A model generated the notes under the pieces. It did no database searches. It saw only the letters and a program-made list of their open reading frames with translations, and was not told the DNA's origin. Made by a program: the position numbers and the translations under genes. 64,000 bases of DNA from Adineta ricciae (taxonomy: Eukaryota; Rotifera; Eurotatoria; Adinetida; Adinetidae): contig CAJNOJ010000141.1 of assembly GCA_905250025.1 (NCBI GenBank), positions 167,126 to 231,125 on the forward strand. Reading direction: 5' to 3'. Below are positions 42,791-54,384 of this stretch, piece after piece; within the stretch, counting starts at the first letter, position 1; each line of letters starts with the position of its first letter.

Positions 42791-44737
42791 ATGAAGGCAG
42801 TTATTGCTCACGGTCCTAAAGAGTATAAATTCGTTGACGATAAAGAGATACCGAAATTAAAAGATGGAGAGGTTTTAGTGAAAGTATTGGCAACTGGTAT
42901 ATGTAAGTAGTTTTTTGTTCGATTTCTTCTTCTTTTTATGTTTTCATTTCTGTTAAAGGTGGCTCTGACCTAAAAATGTACGAAGGAAGTCCATTTTATT
43001 GGGGAGTTGGTGGACGCGCACGATCCGGCGTTATTCCTGGTCATGAATTCGTTGGAGAGATCGTCGAAGTTGATCCACAAATAGCTCACGATCAATCGTT
43101 AACCATCGGTGACGTAATTGTTGCAGAACAACTTTTAGCTTGTCGAGATCAGTGTTGGTATTGCAAAAATAGTTTGGAACACAAATGCGAAAAGTTGATC
43201 ATCTACGGGCAAGGTGTCGACGGTAGTATGGCTGAATATATGATATATCAAAAAGGCTCTTTCCTGCATAAGGTTCCGCAGAATATTTCCCCGATCTATG
43301 CAGTACTTGCTGAACCGTTGGCGGTATCCGTACGAGCTATGGATCGAGCTTCATTGAAAGACACTGATCTGGTAGGAGAAGATTTTGATCAATGAATTTT
43401 TAAACGTTACTATTTAGGTGGTGATTTCTGGCTGCGGAACGATAGGGTTAGGTGTTGTTGCAGCGATTCATATCTATTTCCCTCAAGTATCAATGGTTGT
43501 TCTTGATTATCATCAATTCAAATTGGATCAAGCACGATTGATATCGAAAAACTGTTCGACGTTTAATCTCTCGGACAACACTGTCGCTTCAATTGTTGAG
43601 CATGTACGACAAATGTCTGGTGAACGTAAAGGCGCTGATGTCTTCTTCGAGTGTTCGGGTTCACCGCATTCAATCAAGGTCGGCTTCGATTTTCTTCGTG
43701 CTTGCGGAACATTCCTTCATGTTGGTATTTGCAAAGAGATTCTCATTGAAGCTCCATGGAACGCAATCTCGGCAGGAAAAGAATTAACAGTAGTTGGTAC
43801 GAATTTAGGTCGACATGGTTGGTCACGAGCATTTGAAATTCTACAGAAATGTGACCTATCGGCAATGATTACTCATCGATTACCTTTGAACGAATATGAC
43901 AAAGGTTTAGGTCTACTCAATGCCGGAATTAAAATAGTTCTCGACCCAACTTTGCCTTCATCATCTTCGCCTGCGATTCCAACATCAATATCGAACGAAA
44001 ATCACCACAGTGTTGTTTTCATCACACAATCGTCACACGGGATTGGCCGTTTGATTGCCGTGGCACTTGCTCAACAAGGTGCGACTGTTATTCTCCATGG
44101 TTCGCATCATGATAGTCCCTCGGAATTCAAAGAAGGTACAACGATGACGAATCTGAAAGAAGAAATAGCCAAACAAACGAGCAATAATCAAATCTCATGT
44201 GTCTGGGGTCACTTGACTTCAAAAGAAAGTGTGCAATCTATTGTATCGCAAATTCAGAAACCGATTGATGCTCTTATCTGCTGTGATGGGGAAGATCTTC
44301 ATATTGACGAAGAGAATACACTTGGAAATGGCAAATCAAATGAACATTCATGTTTGGCAGTGAGCGAAGGCGATGCCAGATCAACTTTTGAACAAAACTT
44401 TTGGTCAACTTATCTGGTTTGTCAAGCAATCGTTCCGCAGATGACTAAAAACCTTCGAGGTCAAGTAGTTCTCATAGGTTCATCATTCGTAACGATAGGA
44501 CAAGACAAGCACGTTCTTCGTAGTGCATCAAAAGCCGCTTTGCAACAATACATGCGATGTTTAGCCAATGAATCGAAGTCCAGCGGCATTCGAGTCAACT
44601 GTATCACGCCCGGATCAGTTTCGTACGGAAAAAACAGAGATCAAATTGCAGAAGCAGTCAGTAATTTATTAAAAATGGATTTTATGAATGGCCAAGTCAT
44701 TCGACTCGATGGCAGCGAACAAACATGTTGCTGTTAA
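42791..44737 (+). CDS. Fused zinc alcohol dehydrogenase (MDR) - short-chain dehydrogenase (SDR), copy 1
   Basis: Three exons (42791-42902, 42959-43371, 43418-44737; introns 56 and 46 bp) give 614 residues. The MDR half, about 1-352, has catalytic-zinc residues Cys38 (split codon, CGSD) and His66-Glu67 (PGHEFVGE), structural-zinc cysteines 99, 103, 106 and 114, and an NAD-binding GCGTIGLG at 180-187. It most resembles bacterial-type sorbitol/threonine dehydrogenase relatives (ends AGIKIVLDP). After a Ser/Pro linker an SDR half (about 372-614) follows: TQSSHGIG at 378-385, Ser530/531, SASK with Lys547, and the terminal GQVIRLDG. The catalytic Tyr of YxxxK is Arg543 here, and NNAG is replaced by CCDG, so the SDR half is probably inactive as a reductase. 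No signal peptide; likely cytosolic polyol or sugar-acid oxidation. Possibly acquired from bacteria. Confidence 0.85.
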
Positions 44738-44766
44738 ACTCTGACATCGATATTTTTTATACTGAT

Positions 44767-45822
44767 TCAACTATTTTTCTCCTCTAGCATTTTCTTCAAT
44801 TCAGCAAATTGAGCCATTAGATCTTCCACTGTTTTCTCAAAAGGAATATATGTCACACCTAATTCCCTTTGCGCTTTCGAACTATCGATCGCATAATGTT
44901 CGGGTGATTTTTGACCTTTGACACCAATCGGTGTTGTGTCCTTGATAGTTTTTGATATAGCACTACTTTGATGAATGATGTCAACTAATCGTTGATTGCT
45001 CCAAGCTTCTGCGGCGATAAGATACCGTTCGTTCGTATCAGTTGTTCGCTCTAGAGCAGCGACATGGACATATGCGACATCTCGGACGTCAACTTCCAAC
45101 GGCACGCGAGTTTTTGGAATTTGCGCGTCTGTACCACTGCTAACTATCGACCATAGGATACTGTTTGATGAACGTATATCTTCAATCGATTTGAAGCCAG
45201 AAATCGATGGACCGAAAACCATTGGCTCACATACTGTAGCGATGGTAAACGAAGGTTTTTCTTTTTCCACGAACTGCCATGCAGCACGTTCAGCGCATGC
45301 CTTCGAGGCACGATAGGCCACATGTGGATCATCTTTCGCAGCAACAGCTTGTTCATATGTTAATGGACACCAGTCTTTTTCCGAGTAAGAATAGCCCGGG
45401 CGCAAGCCATGATTATGGTCGAAGACTGCTGCAAATGATGATGTAATAACGATCCGTCGAATCTGATGTTGATGATTTCGATTGTATTGATGAGCAGATT
45501 TTAGAATGTTTTGAGTTCCGTTGATTGCTGGTAGAAGTAAATCTTTTTCTACATTCGTTGTATTCAGAGGCAATGGTGAAGCAACGTGAATGATACCATC
45601 GACACCTTGCACGGCTTCGTCGAATGAATCATTAGCAATATCGTTGATGTACACGAACGAAATGTGATCTCGATAGGCGTTGGGAATACCTTCAAGAACA
45701 TGTTGCTCTCTTGCTTGAAATCGAACTGTTCCACGAATACGATATCCTTTTTCCAGAAGATATTTAATAATCCAACCAGAAATAAACGAATTCGCACCTG
45801 TAACTAGAATAGTTTTCGACAT
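44767..45822 (-). CDS. GRE2-like NAD(P)-dependent aldehyde/ketone reductase, copy 1
   Basis: Single exon, 351 residues from MSKT at 45822. Extended-SDR (cinnamoyl-CoA/dihydroflavonol reductase) fold: TGANSFISG at 8-16 (second glycine of the usual TGxxGFI replaced by Ser), VASPLP at 80-85, catalytic Ser128/129, Tyr170 and Lys174 (YRASK). The text KACAERAAWQFVEKEKPSF and CEPMVFGP is typical of fungal methylglyoxal/ketone reductases rather than animal enzymes. It is cytosolic and reduces a carbonyl with NADPH; the substrate is unknown. Its stop lies 29 bp from the stop of the convergent dehydrogenase fusion, so the transcripts probably overlap. The lack of introns fits horizontal origin. Confidence 0.82.
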   Translation of the reverse strand: MSKTILVTGANSFISGWIIKYLLEKGYRIRGTVRFQAREQHVLEGIPNAYRDHISFVYINDIANDSFDEAVQGVDGIIHVASPLPLNTTNVEKDLLLPAINGTQNILKSAHQYNRNHQHQIRRIVITSSFAAVFDHNHGLRPGYSYSEKDWCPLTYEQAVAAKDDPHVAYRASKACAERAAWQFVEKEKPSFTIATVCEPMVFGPSISGFKSIEDIRSSNSILWSIVSSGTDAQIPKTRVPLEVDVRDVAYVHVAALERTTDTNERYLIAAEAWSNQRLVDIIHQSSAISKTIKDTTPIGVKGQKSPEHYAIDSSKAQRELGVTYIPFEKTVEDLMAQFAELKKMLEEKNS

Positions 45823-46008
45823 CGTATTTGTAAGAAACACTCTTATGGTGAAGAATCTATCCCTCATGTAATACAAATCCGCGTGTTTATATAGTAAACA
45901 ATCTTTTTTTTTCCTTTTCGTTCTGTATCATCGACTGTCCTTGTTCTCTTCGTATGCAAACGTTAACGTTTTATTACAAAGAAATTATACTAACATCAAT
46001 AAAAACGA

Positions 46009-47323
46009 TTAATTTCGCCAGAATGTATATTTAACCGGTAATGAAAACAGAACCATCAAAGAAATTTCGAGCAGAAGGATGATGATTAAATTTATATTTA
46101 GAATCCATTTGATTAACGGACGTTCTTCACGATGATGTGCCATCAAATCGACATCTTCATGTGGAGCCTTATCTACCATTCCTTGGTGATTGTCATGGTC
46201 ATCGTCCAAACCACAAAACCATGACCAACACGCTTTCACAAGCACGAACACGTTACAACCGTCAGGCTTCTCTACGCGATGTGTTTCGGGAAGAGTATTT
46301 GTGACATCGATCGGCTGACTAAAATAAAAAAAAGTGTTTGATCCTTGGTAAAAAAAGAAATGACATCGTTTTACCTGACAATTGGAGTTTCATGATTGAC
46401 AGCGTCAAGCATTTGTACATGTTCCGGCGTTGATTTTTGTTGATTTTTCGTCCAAAATGTTGTTCGATATAATTGTTCTTCTGTCGGCGGTTGTGTGCAC
46501 AGTGAAACACTCACACATGTAATTAAAGTCAACCAAAATAGAAACAAAGAATAATACATAAAATTAACTTTTGTCACCAGCCAAAATCGTGAATCATTCT
46601 CTCCACAGAGTGGTGGTTGTTTCGAAAACTCAAGTATCATTCGTAATAAACCAAAAACAAATCCGACCATTAATCCAGCAAATGCGCCACTTTCATTGGT
46701 GCGTTTCCATAAAACTGCTAATATATAAATGCAAGCGATTGGCGGTGCTAAGAAGCCGATCACCTGCTGCATGTACGTATAAAGTTCTACCCCTTGTAGT
46801 TCAATAACGACTGGTATCCATGCAATGCCAACTACAGTCATCAGAATAACAAAAAGACGACCGACGATCATCAATTCTCGATTAGTTATGTTCTTCCGAC
46901 GGAAGGCTAACACATTTGGATAAATATCAACTGTAAATATTGTACTTGCAGAATTAAAGATCGACGTTAAACCTGAGATTAATGCGGCCAGCATGATAGC
47001 TAACATAATACCTTTAACACCATGTGGTAGAATGTTTAATACTAAAGTTGGATAAGCAATGTTGGTACAACGTCGTTGGTTGTGACATATAGATTGACAA
47101 GTAGAGGGTTGATTACAAGCAACTGTGTCGGGAAATAAGATTCGGCTAATCATCCCAGGGAAAATAATCATAAATAATGGAAGAATTTTCAAATAACCTG
47201 CTAAGATTGTACCACCACGAGCATGTGAAATGGTTCGTGCGGCTAACGCGCGTTGAACCATCATTTGATCGGAACACCAAAACCTGAAAAATGTGATGAT
47301 ATAAACATGTTTTTCTTATCGAC
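46009..47323 (-). CDS. SLC5A-type Na+/solute symporter, copy 1, 5' part cut by gap
   Basis: C-terminal half only: [20 protein letters not shown] onward, [20 protein letters not shown], the Cys-bearing loop [37 protein letters not shown], and a final helix in the last exon ([20 protein letters not shown]). One intron separates the last exon near 46320-46372. The full gene is at 58670-60892. The truncation is due to the assembly join. Confidence 0.82.
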
Positions 47324-47324
47324 N
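47324..47324. other. Assembly join (single N), contigs 3 and 4
   Basis: The left side corresponds to about 59981, the right side to 34569. Unrelated positions are joined. Confidence 0.95.
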
Positions 47325-47638
47325 TGAATGCGAGTTCTCTTACTAGTTTCACAGTGAATTCAACGATGAAAGAAGTGACCGATGAATTAATGGTGGACCA
47401 ATGGAAGAAAGAGATTTTGTATGCGAATTATTTCAATCAATGCGCTCCTTCGCAGTGCACTTATATCTATACGATCAAAAACACAGTTCTTTATATTATC
47501 ACAACAGTCATCGGCCTTATCGGTGGTTTAATCACAGCTCTGCGATTTATCGTGCCGAAAGTTGTGAAATTCGTTCGAGGTCGTATTCAAAAGAGAAAAA
47601 ACAGAGTTAGCACGATAAGCAACGCTACTCGAACATAA
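47325..47638 (+). CDS. Tandem-unit membrane protein, last ectodomain end and TM2 (partial)
   Basis: The last 103 or so residues of the final unit: LNASSLTSFTVNSTMKEV, NQCAPSQCTYIYT, and the helix TTVIGLIGGLITALRFIVPK with a basic tail. It probably belongs to the same allele as 18019-20997, with about 270 bp missing between them. Confidence 0.8.
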
Positions 47639-47764
47639 ACCCTTTCAGAACAAGACTGTTTTTGCTTTTGCTGCTATAATGAAACTTGCTTCTGCTTTTC
47701 CCATTTAATCTAATAAAAATTCATTCTTCATCAGGAACTCCCCTGAACATCGTCTAGAATTTTA

Positions 47765-49370
47765 TTAAACAACATCGACATAAAACTCATTCGAACCTGG
47801 ACCGGCATGTTTTTGCCAAAATGAGATCGTATACGAATGACCGATTATTGCTGTAAAGGATTGACCAAGAAAATAAATGCCCAATCCAGTACTTTCGCAA
47901 GAAACTTGAACACAACTACCAGTGGACGACACACAAAAAATACTAGGTGATTTCTCTGCTGGATCACCATTCGAATTAATAGTTGTCGTACAAGTATTCG
48001 CGCACCATTGGCTCCAACCAGCTAAGAATGAAATCGCATCTTCAAAACTAGGATTGGTGAGCAATTCAACAGATGGCGCTGCAGTGTCAACAACCGACAC
48101 GCTATCCAAATAGTGATTGTTACTGCTTGAAGTTTCCAGGCCAAACAAAAGGATGGGATCGGTGTAGTTTGTTGCTGTGTAACTTAAAATCGATTTGGTC
48201 CATGTAGATGGAGTCGGTCCAAATTGTTGCATTAGTTTTCCGTAACCAAAGCCAGAACTTGCACAGTCTGGTGCTAGAATGAATTTCATTGCTAGAGACA
48301 TTATTGGAAAAAGTAAAGATCTATACGCACTTGTTATTGGTCTCGTTACCACTGTTGTTGTTTGTGCTATAAGATAATGTAACGAGAAAAGCGTACGAGT
48401 TGCTCAATGAAACGTACTTGAAGTTGTTTGAGATGTTGTCGATGTTGTCTCTGAAAAAAAATTCTCTCGTTGATCGCATGTCTGTATTTACTTGTTTGAC
48501 AACTTACGTGATGTTGATGTAGTGCGAGATGTGGTGGTCGAACTTGTTGTACTAGTTGTTGTTACCGAAGTCGAGCTAGTGCTTGATGTTGAACTTGTAG
48601 TTTGAGTCGAACTAGTTGACGTAGTGGCTACAGAAAATGAATACTTTATTTGTATGACGGAAGTAACTCGTTACTGACTTGCTGATGTTGTTGATGAAGA
48701 CGATGTTGTCGTTCGGGTCGTGGTGGTTGTCGTTGTCGTTGTTGTTGTTGCTGAATTTTCTATCATAAAAAGATAGTTTTATGGTTTTACACAGGTATCG
48801 AACAGAATACAAACGCATTTTAAGCGCAATTATAAGTGCGGCAAGTCCCGCTAATGCGAGAGCTAGAATAAGGCACAAACACAGTAATGGACAAGGATGG
48901 CCCCAACAGCATTTTTTTCTAAATGATAAAGATGTACAATCATAGGAAAAACCTTAAATCGCAAACTTCTTTTGTTTTCTTTTGGATTTTTTGTTCGCAT
49001 TTGTCCATTCTGTATCAAAATTATCAGCCGAAGCATTGTCGAATTCGTTGCTTACTTGACTAACTGTTAAAATCCGAGGGTTGATTTGTTTAGTACATTT
49101 TAAAGATTGATTATTTATAACACTCCAACATTTTGTGTCAAATCGTTTAGGTTCAGATCGGACGCGACGGGTTTTTGGTGCAGACTCAGATTTAGTTTCA
49201 CTATCGCATCTCATCGAGAGTTCGTACGATAGTGGAGACGGAGCATTACTTTGATGTTTGATAAACACGTGGCCTAATCCTCTTGAATGTTGAACAGGAA
49301 CGCTTGTCACCCGTTTAAACGAATTGAGTTCACTTCTCTTCACATGACGAACGGAATATCGATCCATCAC
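47765..49370 (-). CDS. Type II membrane protein with Thr/Ser stalk and carbohydrate-binding-like ectodomain, copy 2
   Basis: Counterpart of 34981-36590, with the same exon plan: cytosolic basic domain from 49370, helix, Thr/Ser-rich small exons and the LTNPSFE jelly-roll ectodomain ending at 47765. Differences are mostly single substitutions, with a slightly shorter Thr microsatellite. Confidence 0.72.
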
Positions 49371-49634
49371 TGATTATATGTTCGACTGACTTCAGTATAT
49401 ATGCGAGTATTATTTATTCATCGCGAAAGAATGACCGAGAAAAAAGGTTTCTTCATTGTGAAAGTTGTGTCAGTACAAAATCTGTTCTATTTCTTTTATT
49501 TATTTGATACGACATTAAAGAACCAGTGTGTGCGTTTATTATTTTGAAATTATAAAGAAACCGTGGAAATGTTTAGTGTATTAACAATAAACTGAAAAAA
49601 AACATTTTTAAGAAGGGGCGTATTGGCCAAATGT

Positions 49635-50660
49635 TCACAGTTTACATGTATGTGCTGTAGTAGCAACTCGCCGTTGTGTTCGCATTGAAAACAGACGTTG
49701 GAGACTTGTTTTCTTACGTAATTCTGATATTGACGCAAGATTTACAAAGGGAAAACTGAGAATGAGTAGATAACCCAAGAAGTCAAATGTGAGTTGCACG
49801 TCACCACCGCTTTGTTCTAACACACCGCATAGATGAACAAAAATAAGAAAGTTAAGGGGAATGTTAACAATAAGATACAGAACAGAAATCGGAACTAATT
49901 GGATAATTAATTTACGCTGTTTTCGCCACTGGATCGGCTGATTAAGACGACGTTTCTGTCGATAAACTCGATGAACTAATGTCACAACGAACAAACTAAT
50001 TAATACCGTTGGAAGTATATTATTAACACATGAATCCCATTTACCAAGAATAGGATCATGTAAATAGCACGGAAAGTTATTGCACACAGGTAGGGTGTAG
50101 TTATAACGGTTCTGGCAAGGTGGGAAGAAGATAACCATAACATAGAAGATATAGATGTAACATAAGAGAATGATTAATGGAAGGTAGTGCAGGAGAAAAC
50201 GTTTTCTCCTTGTTGAGACCCATTGGTCGCGAAATACGAGAATATGACGTTCGAAAGCACTCCATGCCATAATGATGGTGATTCCATTGTAAAAACCGAT
50301 GTCAACTATCCACCAAAAACGGCATAAAATCGAATTTGATGGTCTCACACGACCTGAATTGGCGATAAAATCCAGATTTAATGGAATATCAATCAATTGA
50401 ATCGTTAATCCAAAAAGAAGCAAAATAATTGTACTGTGATTATTTAATTGCCATCTAAGATTTCGATCGATAAGAAGATGATAAAGTATGAAAAAAGTAC
50501 AAATGATCGATGGAATGTCTAACAATAGGAGAAGCCAAAAACGAATGGTACGAGGTATTGCAACTTCATCGGTGTCAAACGAGACGGTGGCTACGGCGAA
50601 ATCATCAGTGCCTACCATTTTTTCCAACTGAATCATGCGTGAACGATGAGAGAATTTCAA
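49635..50660 (-). CDS. Rhodopsin-like 7TM receptor, copy 2
   Basis: 341 residues, about 95 percent identical to copy 1 by eye. It keeps FERH at the end of TM3 and all seven helices. The stop of copy 1 (TGA) is TGT here, which adds three residues (CKL). Intact. Confidence 0.8.
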   Translation of the reverse strand: MKFSHRSRMIQLEKMVGTDDFAVATVSFDTDEVAIPRTIRFWLLLLLDIPSIICTFFILYHLLIDRNLRWQLNNHSTIILLLFGLTIQLIDIPLNLDFIANSGRVRPSNSILCRFWWIVDIGFYNGITIIMAWSAFERHILVFRDQWVSTRRKRFLLHYLPLIILLCYIYIFYVMVIFFPPCQNRYNYTLPVCNNFPCYLHDPILGKWDSCVNNILPTVLISLFVVTLVHRVYRQKRRLNQPIQWRKQRKLIIQLVPISVLYLIVNIPLNFLIFVHLCGVLEQSGGDVQLTFDFLGYLLILSFPFVNLASISELRKKTSLQRLFSMRTQRRVATTAHTCKL

Positions 50661-51675
50661 ATGAAAATTCTAGCAAACTAAAAGACGATGTAAAAATCAG
50701 CCAAATATAGCGTGAAAACAGGAAGTCAGAGGTCTGTTCATTAGTGTTAATCACATTTTATTAGATTCTCTGTGAAAGGGCACGAAGAACTAGAACATTA
50801 TCAAAGAGATATTTTGCGTTCTTCTGTTTTTTCTCTAACCAAACATGACTCTCATTGTCAGTAGTATATTTTGAGATCGACCATTGTATTAATCTCAGCA
50901 AGCTTTTTCTCTTATAAATACAATACTTCGCATTACATAGTAATGGCTGCTGAAAAGATCTCGTGTAATAACATGATCTCAAGGTGTTCAACAGTATTAA
51001 AAAGCATACCTAGAAGACAACTAATGTTAATGAGACTTGCCATCAGCGATGGAAGCTTCGCCGTTCATATATCAAATTTTACTTCCAACCAGACGTCATA
51101 GTCGTGAACATATAATCCAACAAGGCCATCGGCAGGCATATTGAAAACAGTCAAGTTTGAAAGTTAAACTTTTCCTCGTGCATACTCAAGCACTACCACA
51201 ACGATGAACACAATCACAAGGAAAGTATAAATTATTCGATTGGACCAGCAGGTATTGAGCGGTATTTTTTTTTACAAATGCACGTAACTATATGCGATAC
51301 AAGGAATCGCAATGCCAAAGATACATTCTTCCGGTTGACAGAAAACAAAGAATATTTCGTAGGAAATATTGGATACCCACGATTCGATAAATATATTGTA
51401 AGCCAATGTCTATAATGTGCTATTTATGGAAAATCGTGTGAGTTGAGCATCAAACATAACATTGGTATCGATTTCATTAGTCCGTCATTCTAAGTCTTCG
51501 GGACAGGATATATATATAAAATGCCTCGCGAGTTTCTTTCATATATGTTATCGAAGATAAAGACGAAAATGTGAAATTAGATTCTTGAATATCCTGCAAA
51601 AATTTCCCCTGTTATGCAAATAAATCAACCAAGGCGTTAACTTGAATATTGAATAATCGAACAAAAGAGATCTAA
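50661..51675. other. Spacer, no intact gene
   Basis: Counterpart of 37882-38930 with many indels; nothing recognised. Confidence 0.45.
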
Positions 51676-53673
51676 AATTCGAACGAACTTTGTGGTATGT
51701 TCAATTCCATTTGATCCAATATTGTATTCATTTCATAATCAAATTTTTTGTCAGACATCAAATTATACGCTAACTTAATTGAAGCAAGAAATATCTGAAT
51801 ATCATGAGAAATGGGTTCCTGTGCTAACTGATAAAGCTTTCCAATTCCGTCAATGATCGAAAATCAGCTTCATTTGTACAGAATTTACCTGGATCGTCTA
51901 GTTTACCCATAGTGAAAATTAGCTGGAGCACATCTGTGAAACACATTTGATGGAGCGCTCTGACATAGAACAAATATAAATGTTCATAGTCTGTGATCAA
52001 CGGTTTTACATAGATCTTAGTAATACGCCGACCATGCATAGATGAGAAAAACATCATTATAGTCATCAAAGAAAAAAAAAGATTGCAATGACATAGATGT
52101 GAGTGGTTACTTTTCTGTTTGATGGAAATATCAGCAGGGATGATTGAAATAGATTTAAGTCGGCGAGTTGTTTCTTCAAATGTCTAGGAATTTGTTTTAT
52201 ACGAACCCGGTACGAGCAAGCCGTTCTAAAAGGAAACAATGCATCTAGTATAATCAGAGAGAAATAAATTATATTTTACCTCGTTGAAAATTAGGTGCAT
52301 TTGGGTATTTTTGATTGTCAATGAAATAGAAAAAAGTTTCTCCACCGATGGCATATTCAATTGGAGATCCACTATCAATAAGTTTGTCAGTTCATTAAAA
52401 TATTCTCCATGTATGTCGAATCATACGATCGGTCGATCTTAGATTAAAGGAATCCAGCGATGGGTATACAGCCAATATTGAATTCATCGAATGCCTGCGT
52501 AAATAGTCAACTACAAATGTCGCATTTGTATAAATAATTGATTTACAGCACACGAGCACGCTTCAGAGGACAAAATAGACCAATGTGTAACCTCATTCAC
52601 TATATAGTAGGTGACATCATCGATACTTACTTGGCCGCTGTCTTCGATTTTAACTCGAATATTCTTATTTGCACCGTATGCACGAAAATCGAGTGAAAAC
52701 GCGGTTTCTATCCAACTAGGCACGTCGTTTAGCTCGAATAATGCTAGGTAATCCAACCATGCCGAAGATATCAACCTTCTCGAATAGATTTGATGTAAGA
52801 CGAACGTATAATTGAGAAATGTACCGTACTGGGCTAACATTCATAGACAACGAATCATGTAGCTTTTCATATGTTTATCGAGAGGGATGGATATTCAACG
52901 GTGATAACTTGCTCATCGTTGGATAAGAATAACATCAGCAGCGGTTGAACACAAAATTAGTATGAGAATCAAGCATTGTGTTAAAATCAATCCGTGCTTA
53001 TTTGCTGGGAAAGATTCAGAGTGATTATCTGAGCTTACTTAAATATCGACGCTTTATTCTTTTTGGTGCGTTTGACAAAAAAAGAAGATTAACAATGAAC
53101 AATGCAAACTTTTTCAGGACGAATGCACTGGGACAGAACATACCGATCATGGTCGTAATAGTCTAGATCAGTGAGAAATATTTCGTATAAGTATAAAAGC
53201 AACGAGTTGGTCGGCATTTTTGATAAAAAAACTGTGAATGAAACCGTTATGTTCAAATGATCAATCATAATGTTGTCGATCAGCATTTGTACAGTTGAAT
53301 TCACCTAGAAATTCTTGTTTGTATGATTTGATAATAATTCGATTCCGTCGCTTGAGTGTTGATGCATTTGCGACAAACAGGTTGAGTTATAATATTATTC
53401 CAATGTTGAACGTACTACAGCATCTATCCTGTAACCATCCGCGGTCATGCCAAAGATTGAATCAGTGTGACTTGTGTTGATCATAATCAAATGTGGACAA
53501 CCATATAGACTTAAACAAGAACAATTCTCGTACGTTGTTGGCATCATTTGACGTCTGTGACTAGATTGAGAATCACTCAATAGATAATCCGAATAGATTT
53601 TCGATGGTTGTTCTTTGAATGGCGAATAAATCACGTTTGAGAACAGTTTTAACCGAAGAAATCGCATTCTCAA
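51676..53673 (-). pseudogene. Relic of a second tandem-unit membrane protein, copy 2
   Basis: Same fragments as 38934-40907: PTTYENCSCLSLYGCPH (about 53550), STVQMLIDNIMIDHLNIT (about 53290), VLHQIYSRRLISSAWLDYL (about 52790) and DVLQLIFTMGKLDD (about 51920). It also keeps a passage near 53400 (DGYRIDAVVRSTLE) that matches the GFxxxCxxIDSxL motif of the family. It is broken in several places, partly different from copy 1. Confidence 0.62.
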
Positions 53674-54384
53674 GTGCTATTTAAGCTTAGGTTTCGACGA
53701 CAAGGTCGCTAAGTAACATTGAACTGAAAATATGCGACAATCCAAAGTTGATCACAACATCAATCCATGTCTGATTACTCATATGACAGAAATGCTTCAT
53801 TTCTGTCCTGCCGTATTATCAAATTGGTCCAAGCTTGTCGAACAAAACTACGGAAGCAAACTTGGTGAAATTCTACATCAGCATGCACAAATATTGCCTA
53901 CACAATACCAATTTTCGAGCATGGACATTAGATTGTTGTCGGCTATTTTAGTATTCAATCGTTAAATTCCGCATCTGTTCGAAAGTACACAACGTCACAT
54001 ATTGATTGAGTATACAAAGTTGCAATCAAATTGATGACAATATACAATATGACGCAGACACGTGTCGCACATCGTTATTCACGGACGGTTTCGTCGTCGG
54101 TGGCATTCTTCGTTCCGAAAAGATTCCATTCGCATAAGAATCTCTTCCATGTATTGTTTCTCATTTTGAAAATATGACTTGTGAGAGAAGCGATGGAAGA
54201 CGATTCATTACTCCCAACAGAACTTTTTTCTCTACACAATAGTTCAATGTACCAGCTGGCATAGTTTATTTTCTACGCAGTTAATCGAGGAGCACTTTTC
54301 ATTCTAATATGAGTACAAACATCAAGATTGTCTACAGTTGAAAAACAAGTGATTCGTGTTTTTTATTTGATAAAGTTGATTTGA
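53674..54384. other. Spacer, no gene recognised
   Basis: Counterpart of 40908-41725. Confidence 0.45.

Larger units (their letters stand above)
34569..47323. repeat. Haplotype block B, first copy (pairs with 47325-59981)
   Basis: Colinear with 47325-59981, same strand, from the last ectodomain of the tandem-unit protein to inside the SLC5A gene. It ends exactly at the N at 47324. Confidence 0.93.

Noticed and set aside
46571-46807. Plus-strand frame within the SLC5A gene
   Set aside because: Antisense shadow of conserved SLC5A coding sequence; the same happens at 59249-59467.
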